The notes below the pieces were generated by a model, which saw only the letters and a list, made by a program, of their open reading frames with translations, was not told where the DNA came from and ran no database searches. From NCBI GenBank assembly GCA_900465685.1, contig UEGR01000005.1, forward strand, positions 1-64,000: a DNA stretch of 64,000 nucleotides, given 5' to 3'. Origin of the DNA: Hyphomicrobiales bacterium (lineage in GTDB: Bacteria; Pseudomonadota; Alphaproteobacteria; Rhizobiales; Rhizobiaceae). Shown here piece by piece: positions 46,371 to 55,010 of this stretch. Made by a program: the position numbers and the translations under genes. The stretch's first letter is position 1; each line of letters opens with the position of its first letter.

Positions 46371-46407
46371 CGGCCCGGAAGGTTTTGTCTTAGAGGCTCC
46401 CGGGCCG
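46371..46407 (-). other. Hairpin between purC and purS
   Basis: CGGCCCGG (46371-46378) and CCGGGCCG (46400-46407), perfect 8-bp GC-rich stem with a 21-base loop. Likely an mRNA stability or expression-ratio element inside the operon. Confidence 0.5.
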
Positions 46408-46413
46408 ATCAGA

Positions 46414-47178
46414 TTATTTCACAAGCACGGGGCCGGAAGGACGGGGCGAGTCATTCTCGTTCATGATGCCGAGACGGCGCGCCACTTCTTGATAGGCCTC
46501 GACCAGTCCGCCCATATCGCGGCGGAAGCGATCCTTGTCGAGCTTGTCATTGGTGTTGATATCCCAAAGACGAGCCGAGTCCGGGGAGATTTCGTCGGCG
46601 ACGACGATCCGCATCATGTCGCCTTCCCACAGACGGCCACATTCGATCTTGAAGTCGACAAGCTGGATGCCGACGCCCAGGAACAGGCCGGAGAGGAAGT
46701 CGTTGACGCGAATGGCAAGTGCCATGATGTCATCGATTTCCTGCGGGCTGGCCCAGCCGAATGCAGTGATGTGTTCTTCCGTGACCAACGGATCTTCGAG
46801 CGCGTCGGCCTTGTAATAAAACTCGATGATCGAGCGCGGCAGCACCGTGCCTTCCTCGATCCCGAGGCGCTTGGACAGCGAACCGGCTGCAACATTGCGG
46901 ATCACGACTTCCAGCGGAATGATTTCCACTTCCTTGATCAGCTGCTCACGCATGTTGAGACGGCGGATGAAATGGGTTGGTATTCCGATACGGTTCAGCT
47001 GGGTAAAAATATATTCGGAAATGCGGTTGTTGATGACACCCTTTCCGTCCACGACTTCGTGCTTTTTCTTGTTGAACGCGGTTGCATCGTCCTTGAAGAA
47101 CTGGACCAGCGTTCCTGGCTCGGGGCCTTCGTAAAGAATCTTGGCCTTGCCCTCGTAAATACGGCGGCGACGGTTCAT
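46414..47178 (-). CDS. purC: Phosphoribosylaminoimidazole-succinocarboxamide synthase
   Basis: 254 residues. [41 protein letters not shown] and [24 protein letters not shown] are SAICAR synthetase signatures. It joins aspartate to CAIR. First gene of purC-purS-purQ; its promoter should lie just upstream of 47178. Confidence 0.97.
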   Translation of the reverse strand: MNRRRRIYEGKAKILYEGPEPGTLVQFFKDDATAFNKKKHEVVDGKGVINNRISEYIFTQLNRIGIPTHFIRRLNMREQLIKEVEIIPLEVVIRNVAAGSLSKRLGIEEGTVLPRSIIEFYYKADALEDPLVTEEHITAFGWASPQEIDDIMALAIRVNDFLSGLFLGVGIQLVDFKIECGRLWEGDMMRIVVADEISPDSARLWDINTNDKLDKDRFRRDMGGLVEAYQEVARRLGIMNENDSPRPSGPVLVK

Positions 47179-47533
47179 GGCTTTTCTCGGATTTCCATAT
47201 CTATGGTGATCGGCTCTAAGCCGCTATTCTCGCGGGCTACCTATAGCAAATAAGGGCTTTTAACAATCCTGCTTCGTGCCGGTTCCCCCGTTTTCGGTGT
47301 TTCCAGAGCGTGTATCGATCCGATTGCGTCCGATCGGCGCTCCAGTTCATGTTTTGGCGCGCATCTATTCCGAAAATGTTTCGCACTTTTCGGGATGCGT
47401 TTTAGTGCAAGATTATGGACGAGCTACAAGAAATTGATTTGCCGCTCTTGTATAATCTTGCTCCCCTTGCCAGCATTAGGCAAGAGAATGGGTGACGATC
47501 TCTTCCTAATGGGAGTTGTTGGGAGTTTTGTGA
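47179..47533. other. Intergenic region between purC and the zeta-subunit gene
   Basis: Divergent gap of 355 bases. It holds the palindromic repeat at 47361-47398 and, before it, a CGATCCGATTGCGTCCGATCG stretch of dyad character. Promoters for both flanking genes must lie here. No gene seen. Confidence 0.4.
47361..47398. repeat. Intergenic palindromic repeat
   Basis: GCAT...CCGAAAA (47361-47376) and TTTTCGGGATGC (47387-47398) form an interrupted palindrome of the class also found at 18546-18589. Confidence 0.55.
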
Positions 47534-47857
47534 ATGACGACAGGTATGGACGATCGCCGCGATACTTTCGAAAAGAAATTCGTGCACGATGCTGACTTGC
47601 GCTTCAAAGCCGAAGCGCGCCGCAACAAGCTTCTCGGATTGTGGGCTGCCGAGCGGCTCGGCAAGAAGAACGGCGAGGCGGAAGCCTATGCCCGCGATGT
47701 GGTTGCAGCCGATTTTCTCGAGGTCGGTGACGGCGATGTGTTTCGCAAAATCCGTACCGATTTCGACGATGCAGGTCTCCCCGACAGTGACGAAACGATC
47801 CGCCAGAAGATGCAGCTCTTCCTTGAGGAAGCGATCCACCAGATACAAGAAGATTGA
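47534..47857 (+). CDS. ATP synthase inhibitor subunit zeta (DUF1476)
   Basis: 107 residues, all-helical: MDDRRDTFEKKFVHDADLRF followed by RRNKLLGLWAAERLGKKNGE and the C-terminal helices. This matches DUF1476, shown in Paracoccus to be the zeta subunit that blocks ATP hydrolysis by F1. The N-terminal inhibitory segment is present. It lies alone, far from any atp operon in view. GGGAG precedes the ATG; a strong terminator follows. Confidence 0.92.
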   Translation: MTTGMDDRRDTFEKKFVHDADLRFKAEARRNKLLGLWAAERLGKKNGEAEAYARDVVAADFLEVGDGDVFRKIRTDFDDAGLPDSDETIRQKMQLFLEEAIHQIQED

Positions 47858-47861
47858 AGCG

Positions 47862-47900
47862 ATAGGGTGGAAGTGCAGGCTTCCGCCCTATGTTTTATTT
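47862..47900 (+). terminator. Terminator after the zeta-subunit gene
   Basis: ATAGGGTGGAAG / CTTCCGCCCTAT, 12-bp stem with one G-U pair, six-base loop, then GTTTTATTT. Confidence 0.85.
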
Positions 47901-47960
47901 GCCCGTTATTCTGAAATGCCATTCTTATGAAATGCCAGTTGTGAAATGAAGGAAATCCCT

Positions 47961-48722
47961 ATGTCGTTGTCTTCGCGTTTGCGTGCCGGTGAAACTGTTC
48001 TCTCGGCGTGGTCGTCTCTTCCTGAGCCGTTGACGGTTGAAATCCTCGCTCATACTGCTTTTGACGCTGTCACGCTGGACATGCAGCATGGCGGTCATGA
48101 CGAGGCAAGTGTGCTGCGCAGCGTTGGTCTCATTCTGAACGCCGGAAAGCCGCCGGTGGTGCGTATTCCCGTCGGTCGCTTCGATATGGCAAGCCGTGCG
48201 CTGGATTTCGGTGCTCAGGCGGTGATTGCTCCGATGATCAATTCCGCCGAGGATGCGCGCAAGTTCGCGGCGGCCATGAAATATCCGCCGGTGGGCGAAC
48301 GTTCATGGGGGGTTTTCCGCCCCAATGCCGATTATGGCACGCCCGGTTCCAATGATTATCTGACAACGGCAAACCAGGACACGCTTGCTTTCGCGATGAT
48401 TGAGACGCGCGATGCCTATGATGCGCTGGACGCTATTCTGGATGTGCGCGGCATTGACGGCGTATTTGTCGGCCCGGCTGATTTCTCGATTGCCTGGAGC
48501 AATGGACGCGAGGCCAATCCGAATTCTGACGCTATCGTCGAACCGATCAGCAATATTGCGCGCAAGGCTGCTGCTGCGGGCAAAATCGCGGGCATTTACT
48601 CGCCGTCGCCGGAATTTGCGCGACGTTATATTCCACTGGGCTTCCGCTTTGTGACCGTCAGCAATGAAGGCGGCTATCTGCGCCTTGCCGCGCAGAAGCT
48701 GGTAGACGTTGTTCGCGCCTGA
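47961..48722 (+). CDS. HpcH/HpaI-family aldolase
   Basis: 253 residues, class II pyruvate-dependent aldolase barrel. VTLDMQHGGHDEASVL, the MIETRDAYDALDAI metal-ligand Glu and GIDGVFVGPADFSIAWSNG (metal-ligand Asp) are conserved. It probably splits a 2-keto-3-deoxy sugar acid or hydroxy-oxo-dioate to pyruvate and an aldehyde. Start MSLSSRL at 47961 follows AAGGAA by six bases. Confidence 0.9.
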   Translation: MSLSSRLRAGETVLSAWSSLPEPLTVEILAHTAFDAVTLDMQHGGHDEASVLRSVGLILNAGKPPVVRIPVGRFDMASRALDFGAQAVIAPMINSAEDARKFAAAMKYPPVGERSWGVFRPNADYGTPGSNDYLTTANQDTLAFAMIETRDAYDALDAILDVRGIDGVFVGPADFSIAWSNGREANPNSDAIVEPISNIARKAAAAGKIAGIYSPSPEFARRYIPLGFRFVTVSNEGGYLRLAAQKLVDVVRA

Positions 48723-48744
48723 CTTTGGTCCAGATCGTTGAATA

Positions 48745-48777
48745 GACACAAGGCGGGTTTGAAACCCGCCTTGTGTC
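48745..48777. terminator. Near-perfect hairpin between convergent genes
   Basis: GACACAAGGCGGGTTT (48745-48760) and AAACCCGCCTTGTGTC (48762-48777), 16-bp stem around one base (real loop about seven). No T-tail, but placed between convergent genes. Confidence 0.6.
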
Positions 48778-49353
48778 TCAGTGTTGTTTTGGCGCCTGGA
48801 GTTGCGTCATGAACTCCGCAAACACCATCGAGCCTTCCGGCCAAGGGCCGTGGCCTGAATCCGAGTTGATATGACCGGACTCGCCAGCATCGATGAGCAT
48901 CGCGCCCCAATCCTTCACGACCTCTTCGGCAGCTTCGAAGCTTGAGAAAGGATCGTTGCGGCTTACGACCGTGATGGTCGGGAAGGGCAGTCGTTCACGC
49001 GGATAGGGACCGAAGGTCATCAGATGCTTCGGGCGAATGCTCTCATTCGAGACATCCGGCGGCGCGACGAAAAACGCGCCTGCGATCTTGTGCTGGATCA
49101 ACGGCACAGCGTGCAAGGCTGTGGCCACACCCAAAGAATGCGCAACCAGCACAATGGGCTTTGTTGCGGCATTCGCGGCCTTGACCACTTCACCGACCCA
49201 ATCGTCGCGCACTGGCTTCGACCATTCGGCCTGCTGCACACGGCGCGCGGTTGAGAGCTTGCTCTCCCAACGGGTCTGCCAGTGGTCGGGGCCGGAGTTG
49301 GTATAGCCGGGAATAATGAGAATATCTGCGTCTTTGACTTTCATAGCCCCCAT
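48778..49353 (-). CDS. RBBP9/YdeN-family serine hydrolase
   Basis: 191 residues, alpha/beta-hydrolase fold. IPGYTNSGPDHWQTRWE, nucleophile Ser in VLVAHSLGVAT, Asp in SRNDPFSS and His in SGHINSDSGHGPW form the triad. Bacterial members are small esterases of unknown substrate. The ATG at 49353 is taken; one three codons later is possible. Confidence 0.88.
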   Translation of the reverse strand: MGAMKVKDADILIIPGYTNSGPDHWQTRWESKLSTARRVQQAEWSKPVRDDWVGEVVKAANAATKPIVLVAHSLGVATALHAVPLIQHKIAGAFFVAPPDVSNESIRPKHLMTFGPYPRERLPFPTITVVSRNDPFSSFEAAEEVVKDWGAMLIDAGESGHINSDSGHGPWPEGSMVFAEFMTQLQAPKQH

Positions 49354-49503
49354 TTAGATCGCCTTAGTCAGTTCTTCAAGCGCTTCGACGTGCGCCGAAA
49401 CGCATACGAATGTTGAACAGCCTGTTCGCAGATCGCGATCTTGTGAACGATGCGGCAAACAGCGATGTTTAGGGCGAGCAAAACGCGAAGGAGAGCATAG
49501 GCC

Positions 49504-50460
49504 ATGGCAATCAGCAGACGTTCGGTGCTTGGCGCTACGGGAGCTGCTGTGATGGCCGGTATATTGCCCGCGCGTGCAGACATGCCGTCGAAGGAGAATG
49601 ATATGACACAGCAATTGAAGACGCCGGTTACTGAAACGACCCGTCCTGTTGCACCGCTTCCATTTGCCATGACCGCGCCGATGCGCGTGGCGCGCATTGG
49701 TCTCAAGGCACGCGATGCGGAAACGCTGGCTGAATATTACCGCGACGTTGTTGGCTTGCGCGAAATGAGCCGTCGTGGCGCGTCCATCGTTCTCGGCGCC
49801 GGAGATCGCGAATTGATGGAAATCGAACAGTTCTCGGCTGCTCGTCCGGATGATCCGCGCAGTGCCGGTCTTTACCACACGGCGTTCTTGCTGCCGACGC
49901 GAGGCGATCTGGCGCGCTGGTCGCGCCGGGCTATCGACAAGCAATTGCCGGTTGTCGGCGCTTCGGACCATGATGTCAGCGAAGCTATCTACCTGACCGA
50001 TCCGGAAGGGAACGGCATCGAGATCTATTCCGACCGCCCGCATAAGAATTGGCAGTGGAATGGCGACCGCGTGAAAATGGGCACGGAAGCGCTTGATGTG
50101 CGCGGCTTGCTCGATGTCATCAAGACAGAAGGCGGAGAATGGACCGGTGCGCCGCAGAACACGGTCGTTGGCCACGTGCATCTGCGTGTCGGTAACGCGC
50201 ATGACGCGGAAACCTTCTGGCACAACGAGCTTGGGCTGGAAACGGTGCAGACCTATGGCGACCGGGCTGTGTTTATGTCCACCGGGCGTTACCACCACCA
50301 TATCGCGGCCAATGCCTGGCAGAGCGCCGGTGCTGGCAAGCGCGATGCGGATCGGACAGGCCTTGCCTGGGTCGAGCTGGAAGATACGCGCGGCGGCGAC
50401 AACAGTTCCTTCGTCGATCCTTGGGGCAATGTGGTCAATACGATCAAGACCAAGGCTTAA
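49504..50460 (+). CDS. VOC-family (glyoxalase/dioxygenase-like) protein with Tat-like leader and alternative start
   Basis: 318 residues from the ATG at 49504. Residues 1-25 read MAISRRSVLGATGAAVMAGI then LPARA: a twin-arginine motif (SRRSVL), a hydrophobic stretch and an AxA cleavage site. Two vicinal-oxygen-chelate modules follow (about 60-170 and 190-318), resembling CatE-type ring-cleavage dioxygenases, with metal ligands in YHTAFLLPTR, GNGIEIYSDRP and VGHVHLRVGNAHDAETF. A second ATG at 49603 has AAGGAG seven bases upstream and would yield a 285-residue cytosolic form. Both starts have good ribosome sites. Substrate unknown. Confidence 0.85.
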   Translation: MAISRRSVLGATGAAVMAGILPARADMPSKENDMTQQLKTPVTETTRPVAPLPFAMTAPMRVARIGLKARDAETLAEYYRDVVGLREMSRRGASIVLGAGDRELMEIEQFSAARPDDPRSAGLYHTAFLLPTRGDLARWSRRAIDKQLPVVGASDHDVSEAIYLTDPEGNGIEIYSDRPHKNWQWNGDRVKMGTEALDVRGLLDVIKTEGGEWTGAPQNTVVGHVHLRVGNAHDAETFWHNELGLETVQTYGDRAVFMSTGRYHHHIAANAWQSAGAGKRDADRTGLAWVELEDTRGGDNSSFVDPWGNVVNTIKTKA

Positions 50461-50481
50461 AGGCTACGCAAATCTAAAAAT

Positions 50482-50519
50482 AAAAAGCCCCATGTTTTCA
50501 AAAACATGGGGCTTTTTCT
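50482..50519 (+). terminator. Terminator after the VOC gene
   Basis: AAAAAGCCCCATGTTTT / AAAACATGGGGCTTTTT, 17-bp stem, two-base centre, T-rich tail. Confidence 0.9.
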
Positions 50520-50577
50520 AATGTGAAAAAATGACTTGAAGGGTGATCGTTTCAGATCAGTCGAACCCTTGTTGTCC

Positions 50578-50686
50578 CCCCTCATCCTGAGCAGGTGCGT
50601 AGCACCGTGTCGAAGGGCGAGGGCAGACGCTTTACTTGTTTCCCTCTCCTTCGAGACGCCGTTTTCAACGGCTCCTCAGGATGAGG
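50578..50686. repeat. Inverted pair of dispersed CCTCATCCTGAG repeats
   Basis: CCCTCATCCTGAGCAGG...GTGTCGAAGGG (50578-50620) is mirrored by CCTTCGAGACGCC...CTCCTCAGGATGAGGG (50647-50686). This family is widespread in Hyphomicrobiales intergenic DNA and folds into a long hairpin. Confidence 0.7.
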
Positions 50687-50722
50687 GAAACGGCAGCGCC
50701 AGAACCAGAACCTAAATCTTCC

Positions 50723-52024
50723 TTAGCCGAAGACGCGCTTGAAAATCGTGTCTACATGCTTGGTGTGGTAGCCGAGATCGAACTTCTCGCGGATCTGCTC
50801 TTCGGAGAGGGCTGCACGCACTTCCGCGTCGCCGAGCAGTTCTTCGAGGAAGTCTGCACCCTGTTCCCAGACCTTCATGGCATTGCGCTGCACGAGACGA
50901 TAAGCGTCTTCGCGCGATACGCCAGCTTGCGTCAGTGCGAGCAGGACGCGCTGCGAATGCACCAGACCGCGGAACTTGTTCATGTTTTTCAGCATGTTGT
51001 CTGGATAGATTACCAGTTTCTCGACCACGCCAGCCAGGCGGTTAAGCGCGAAATCGAGCGTGATGGTGGTGTCCGGGCCAATGGCGCGCTCGACGCTCGA
51101 ATGCGAAATATCGCGTTCGTGCCAGAGAGCGACGTTTTCCATCGCAGGCGTGACCGACATACGCACCAGACGGGCGAGGCCGGTCAGGTTTTCGGTCAGA
51201 ACCGGGTTGCGCTTGTGCGGCATGGCCGACGAACCCTTCTGGCCCGGAGAGAAGAACTCTTCGGCTTCCAGAACTTCCGTGCGCTGCATGTGGCGGATTT
51301 CGATGGCGACATTTTCGATCGACGAGGCGATGACGCCGAGTGTCGCGAAGAACATTGCATGACGGTCGCGCGGGATGACCTGCGTGGAAACCGGCTCGGC
51401 TTCGAGGCCAAGCTTGGCGCAGACATATTCCTCAACGCGCGGGTCGATATTGGCAAAGGTGCCGACCGCGCCGGAGATCGCGCCGGTTGCGATTTCTGCA
51501 CGTGCTGCGACGAGACGGGTGCGGTTGCGCTGCATTTCTGCATAGAAACGCGCGAAGGTGAGGCCCATCGTGGTCGGCTCGGCATGGATGCCATGGCTGC
51601 GACCGATACGCACCGTATCCTTGTGTTCGAAAGCGCGGGTCTTCAGCGCGGTCAGAACGCGGTCCATGTCGGCGAGCAGCAGATCGGCAGCGCGCACCAG
51701 CTGGACGTTGAGCGTGGTGTCGAGCACGTCCGACGAGGTCATGCCCTGATGCACGAAACGGCTGTCCGGGCCAATGAATTCAGCAAGATGGGTCAGGAAG
51801 GCGATAACGTCGTGCTTGGTGACAGCTTCGATCTCGTCGATGCGAGCGACGTCGAACTTTGCCACGCTACCCTTTTCCCAGATGGTCTTGGCAGCTTCCT
51901 TCGGGATGACGCCCAGTTCGGCCAGCGCTTCGCAAGCATAGGCTTCGATCTCGAACCAGATACGGAATTTCGTCTCTGGAGACCAGATAGCGACCATTTC
52001 AGGCCGGGAATAGCGCGGGATCAT
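50723..52024 (-). CDS. purB: Adenylosuccinate lyase
   Basis: 433 residues of the fumarase/aspartase superfamily. Signature GSSAMPHKRNPVLTE with catalytic Ser, THLAEFIGPDSRFVHQGMTSSD and GRSHGIHAEPTTMG. It acts twice in purine synthesis: SAICAR to AICAR and adenylosuccinate to AMP. The ATG at 52024 follows AGGA; a TTG two codons earlier is unlikely. Probably co-transcribed with rpe, 96 bases upstream. Confidence 0.97.
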   Translation of the reverse strand: MIPRYSRPEMVAIWSPETKFRIWFEIEAYACEALAELGVIPKEAAKTIWEKGSVAKFDVARIDEIEAVTKHDVIAFLTHLAEFIGPDSRFVHQGMTSSDVLDTTLNVQLVRAADLLLADMDRVLTALKTRAFEHKDTVRIGRSHGIHAEPTTMGLTFARFYAEMQRNRTRLVAARAEIATGAISGAVGTFANIDPRVEEYVCAKLGLEAEPVSTQVIPRDRHAMFFATLGVIASSIENVAIEIRHMQRTEVLEAEEFFSPGQKGSSAMPHKRNPVLTENLTGLARLVRMSVTPAMENVALWHERDISHSSVERAIGPDTTITLDFALNRLAGVVEKLVIYPDNMLKNMNKFRGLVHSQRVLLALTQAGVSREDAYRLVQRNAMKVWEQGADFLEELLGDAEVRAALSEEQIREKFDLGYHTKHVDTIFKRVFG

Positions 52025-52120
52025 TGGCAAATCCTGTTTTGGCGGCCCGGATGCGGGCCGCAGGTCTTGGGAAATTGGGATAGGCGCGGTTTAGCAGAGG
52101 TGACGCCTCTGCTCAACGTC

Positions 52121-52795
52121 TTAACGACGCGCAGCTTCGGCTGCGGCGCGGATTGCCTGAATATTGGCGCGGTAGGATTCCACCGAATTGCCCTTATAGA
52201 CGGCAGAGCCTGCAACAAGAACATTGGCGCCTGCGGCGACAACCAAGCTAGCGGTTTCAGCCGTCACGCCGCCATCGACTTCAATATCGATTGGACGGTC
52301 GCCAACCATTTCACGGACGCGCTTGATCTTGTCGAGCATCGGGTGGATGAACTTCTGGCCACCGAAGCCCGGATTGACGGTCATGACCAGGATCAGATCG
52401 ACATCATCCAGAATATTGGTGATAGCTTCGACCGGAGTTGCCGGGTTGAGCGCAATACCGGCCTTTTTGCCGAGTGCGCGGATCGATTGCAGCGAACGAT
52501 GCGTGTGCGGACCGGCTTCGGCGTGAACCGTAATCACATCGCAACCTGCATCGGCAAAGGGCTCGAGAAAGAGATCGCACGGCGCGATCATCAGATGCGT
52601 GTCAAAGACTGCCTTGGTGCGCGGGCGGATAGCCTTCACCACCTGCGGGCCAAACGTGATGTTCGGCACGAAATGCCCGTCCATGACATCGATGTGGATC
52701 CAGTCGGCACCGGCTTCCAGCACGGCATCAACTTCTTCGCCAAGACGGGCGAAATCTGCGGAAAGAATGGACGGGGCAATCGCGATGGGACGCAT
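52121..52795 (-). CDS. rpe: Ribulose-phosphate 3-epimerase
   Basis: 224 residues, TIM barrel. [47 protein letters not shown] and [21 protein letters not shown] are diagnostic. It interconverts ribulose-5-P and xylulose-5-P. AAGGAG stands six to seven bases before the ATG at 52795. Confidence 0.97.
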   Translation of the reverse strand: MRPIAIAPSILSADFARLGEEVDAVLEAGADWIHIDVMDGHFVPNITFGPQVVKAIRPRTKAVFDTHLMIAPCDLFLEPFADAGCDVITVHAEAGPHTHRSLQSIRALGKKAGIALNPATPVEAITNILDDVDLILVMTVNPGFGGQKFIHPMLDKIKRVREMVGDRPIDIEVDGGVTAETASLVVAAGANVLVAGSAVYKGNSVESYRANIQAIRAAAEAARR

Positions 52796-52956
52796 GGTGG
52801 GCTCCTTGAGCAATTTCCTAGGGTGACTGGCTCCCAGGCAATATCGCTTGCCGGTAGCACGGGGCAGGAGCGCACTCAACCAATTATAGCATCGCAAAAA
52901 TGCCTATATCGGTTGAAATTGTCGCTCCAGCCTCGTGTTGAACCCAAAAGGGAACT

Positions 52957-53883
52957 TTATCCCCAGCGCTTGTGGAACCACATCCACTGGCCCGGATATT
53001 CACGAACCCATTGTTCGACAGTATCGTTGAGCAATTGCGCCGTGGCATCGATATCGATCTGGCCCTTGTCGTCGCGTGGCAGTTCCATGCGCTCATAAAG
53101 TTCCAGCCGGTAGCGTCCGCCGGGCAGACGGATACAGCGCGCCGGATAGACATCGCAATCATACTGGCGTGCAAGCTTGGCCAGCAGCGGATTTGTTTTC
53201 ACCGGACGGTTGAAGAATGTCGACGGCACGCCGCGCGAAAACTTCTGGTCGACGAGCATGCCGACATTGCCGCCATCGCCCAGAATACCTGCCAGCGCCC
53301 AGGCCGCACCCGCCTTGGAGGGCACGAGGTGACCCATATTGGTGTGACGGGCTTTCAGAACCTTGTTAGCGATATAGGGATTGTTCGGTGGACGGAACAG
53401 CGCGGTGACATTCAGGCCGAATGTGGCCGCGCAGATCGGCAGCAGCTCGAAATTACCCGTATGCGCCGTGAAGAAGATATGCGGCTTCTTTTCATCGCGC
53501 AGGCGTTCGAAAATCGGAATACCGTCGACTTCGATCAGGCCCGGCTTGGCAGCATGGGGATCGAAATCGAAAATCGCGTCGAGGAAAATATATTCCGCCA
53601 GAAGGCGCGCCATGGAATCCCACATGTCGCGCGCAATCACCTCGATCTCCGCATCGCTTTTTTCGGGATAGGCTTTGCGCAGATTGTTGGTTGCGATCTT
53701 GTGGCGCGGCGTCAGTGGCCCGATGAGACGGGACACCTTGGCCGCAAAGCTGATGGCAGCCTTCGCCGGAAACAGGCGCAGCAGGCCAAGCAGCACAAAA
53801 ACGGCCTGAGCCCAGAGCCAGTAATTGAACTGCTTCAGCTTGCGCGACCAGCGAAAGAGCAGGAGCTTCAGTTTGAACATCAT
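52957..53883 (-). CDS. lpxXL: Lipid A very-long-chain acyltransferase (LpxXL type)
   Basis: 308 residues of the LpxL/HtrB acyltransferase family with an N-terminal membrane helix (about 22-45) and the catalytic HTGNFE box (FFTAHTGNFELLP). Placement next to acpXL, two ketosynthases and an MDR dehydrogenase identifies it as LpxXL, which moves the C28-type acyl chain from AcpXL to lipid A in rhizobia and Brucella. It is the last gene of the cluster, 14 bases after adhXL. Confidence 0.92.
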   Translation of the reverse strand: MMFKLKLLLFRWSRKLKQFNYWLWAQAVFVLLGLLRLFPAKAAISFAAKVSRLIGPLTPRHKIATNNLRKAYPEKSDAEIEVIARDMWDSMARLLAEYIFLDAIFDFDPHAAKPGLIEVDGIPIFERLRDEKKPHIFFTAHTGNFELLPICAATFGLNVTALFRPPNNPYIANKVLKARHTNMGHLVPSKAGAAWALAGILGDGGNVGMLVDQKFSRGVPSTFFNRPVKTNPLLAKLARQYDCDVYPARCIRLPGGRYRLELYERMELPRDDKGQIDIDATAQLLNDTVEQWVREYPGQWMWFHKRWG

Positions 53884-53897
53884 GACAGGGACGGGCT

Positions 53898-54926
53898 TCA
53901 GTCGATCTGGAGAATGATCTTGCCGAAGACGTCACGGCCTTCCATGCGCTTCAGGGCGGTGTCGATATCGTTGAAGCCGACCACCGTGTCGATGACCGGA
54001 TGCACGATACCACGCGCCATTTTCTGCATGGCATCGGCCATATTTTCCATACGGCAGCCGAAGGAACCCAGAATCTTGAGCTGCTGCTGGAACAGTTGCA
54101 TCAGGTTCATGTTGGTCGAAACGCCCGAGGTAGAACCGCAGGTGACAAGACGCGCGCCGCGCTTCATGCAGAGCATCGAGCCGGCCCATGTGTCTGCGCC
54201 GACATGTTCGAAGACGACATCGACGCCCTTCTTTTTGGTCAGCTTGCGCACAACGCCTTCGAAGCGGTCTTCGCGATAGTTGATGACGTGATCGGCGCCA
54301 AGAGCCTTGGCCTTCTCGATCTTGTCGTCAGAACCGACTGTGGTGATGACCGTGCAGCCCATCTTCTTGGCAAGCTGGATCGCTGCCGAACCGATGCCCG
54401 AGCCGCCAGCCTGTACGAGAACGGTTTCGCCCGGTTCCAGCTTGGCATTGTCGAACAACATATGCTCGACCGTGCCGAAGGTCACGGGAGCTACGGCAGC
54501 ACCGATCGCGTCAACACCGGGAGGTGCAGCCACGAGCAGGCGCGCCGGAAGGTTCACAGCTTCGCATGCAAAGCCATCGAGATGGAAACCATGCACGCCG
54601 CCGACATGTTCGCACAGATTGTCGCGGCCTTCGCGGCAGGCGCGGCAAAGGCCGCAGGTACGCGCACCATAGATCGAAACGAGCTGGCCGGGCAGCAGAT
54701 TGGAAACGCCGGGACCAACGGCATCGACAACGCCGGATGCTTCCGCACCGATCACCAGCGGCATTTTGCGCTTGGCGAAAGCCATGCCGCGCCAGCCCCA
54801 TACGTCGATATGGTTCAGCGCGACCGCCTTGATCTTGACCGTAACTTCGCCAAGCCCGGGAGGAGGAGGCGGTGCAATATCGGTGATTTCTAGGCGACGG
54901 TCGTCGAGAAGCTGCAAAGCGCGCAT
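53898..54926 (-). CDS. adhXL: MDR-family dehydrogenase of the lipid A VLCFA cluster
   Basis: 342 residues. The Rossmann motif GGSGIGSAAIQLAKKMG binds NADPH. The structural-zinc lobe CGLCRACREGRDNLCEHVG is kept. The catalytic zinc ligands are not: the usual Cys position reads LNHIDVWGW and the usual GHE reads IGAEASG, so it resembles quinone or enoyl reductases more than alcohol dehydrogenases. In the rhizobial acpXL locus this gene is thought to serve as the reductase of VLCFA elongation. Function inferred from context. Confidence 0.85.
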   Translation of the reverse strand: MRALQLLDDRRLEITDIAPPPPPGLGEVTVKIKAVALNHIDVWGWRGMAFAKRKMPLVIGAEASGVVDAVGPGVSNLLPGQLVSIYGARTCGLCRACREGRDNLCEHVGGVHGFHLDGFACEAVNLPARLLVAAPPGVDAIGAAVAPVTFGTVEHMLFDNAKLEPGETVLVQAGGSGIGSAAIQLAKKMGCTVITTVGSDDKIEKAKALGADHVINYREDRFEGVVRKLTKKKGVDVVFEHVGADTWAGSMLCMKRGARLVTCGSTSGVSTNMNLMQLFQQQLKILGSFGCRMENMADAMQKMARGIVHPVIDTVVGFNDIDTALKRMEGRDVFGKIILQID

Positions 54927-55010
54927 GGGCTATTCCTTTCATGGCATGATCCCGGAGAGCTTCCGCCTTCCGGGATCATCAGGAAATTTAAAATTCGTTT
55001 GCCGGACGGA

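Noticed and set aside
50636-54279. Plus-strand frames of 820 and 435 codons over purB, rpe and lpxXL
   Set aside because: Shadows of clearly identified minus-strand genes.
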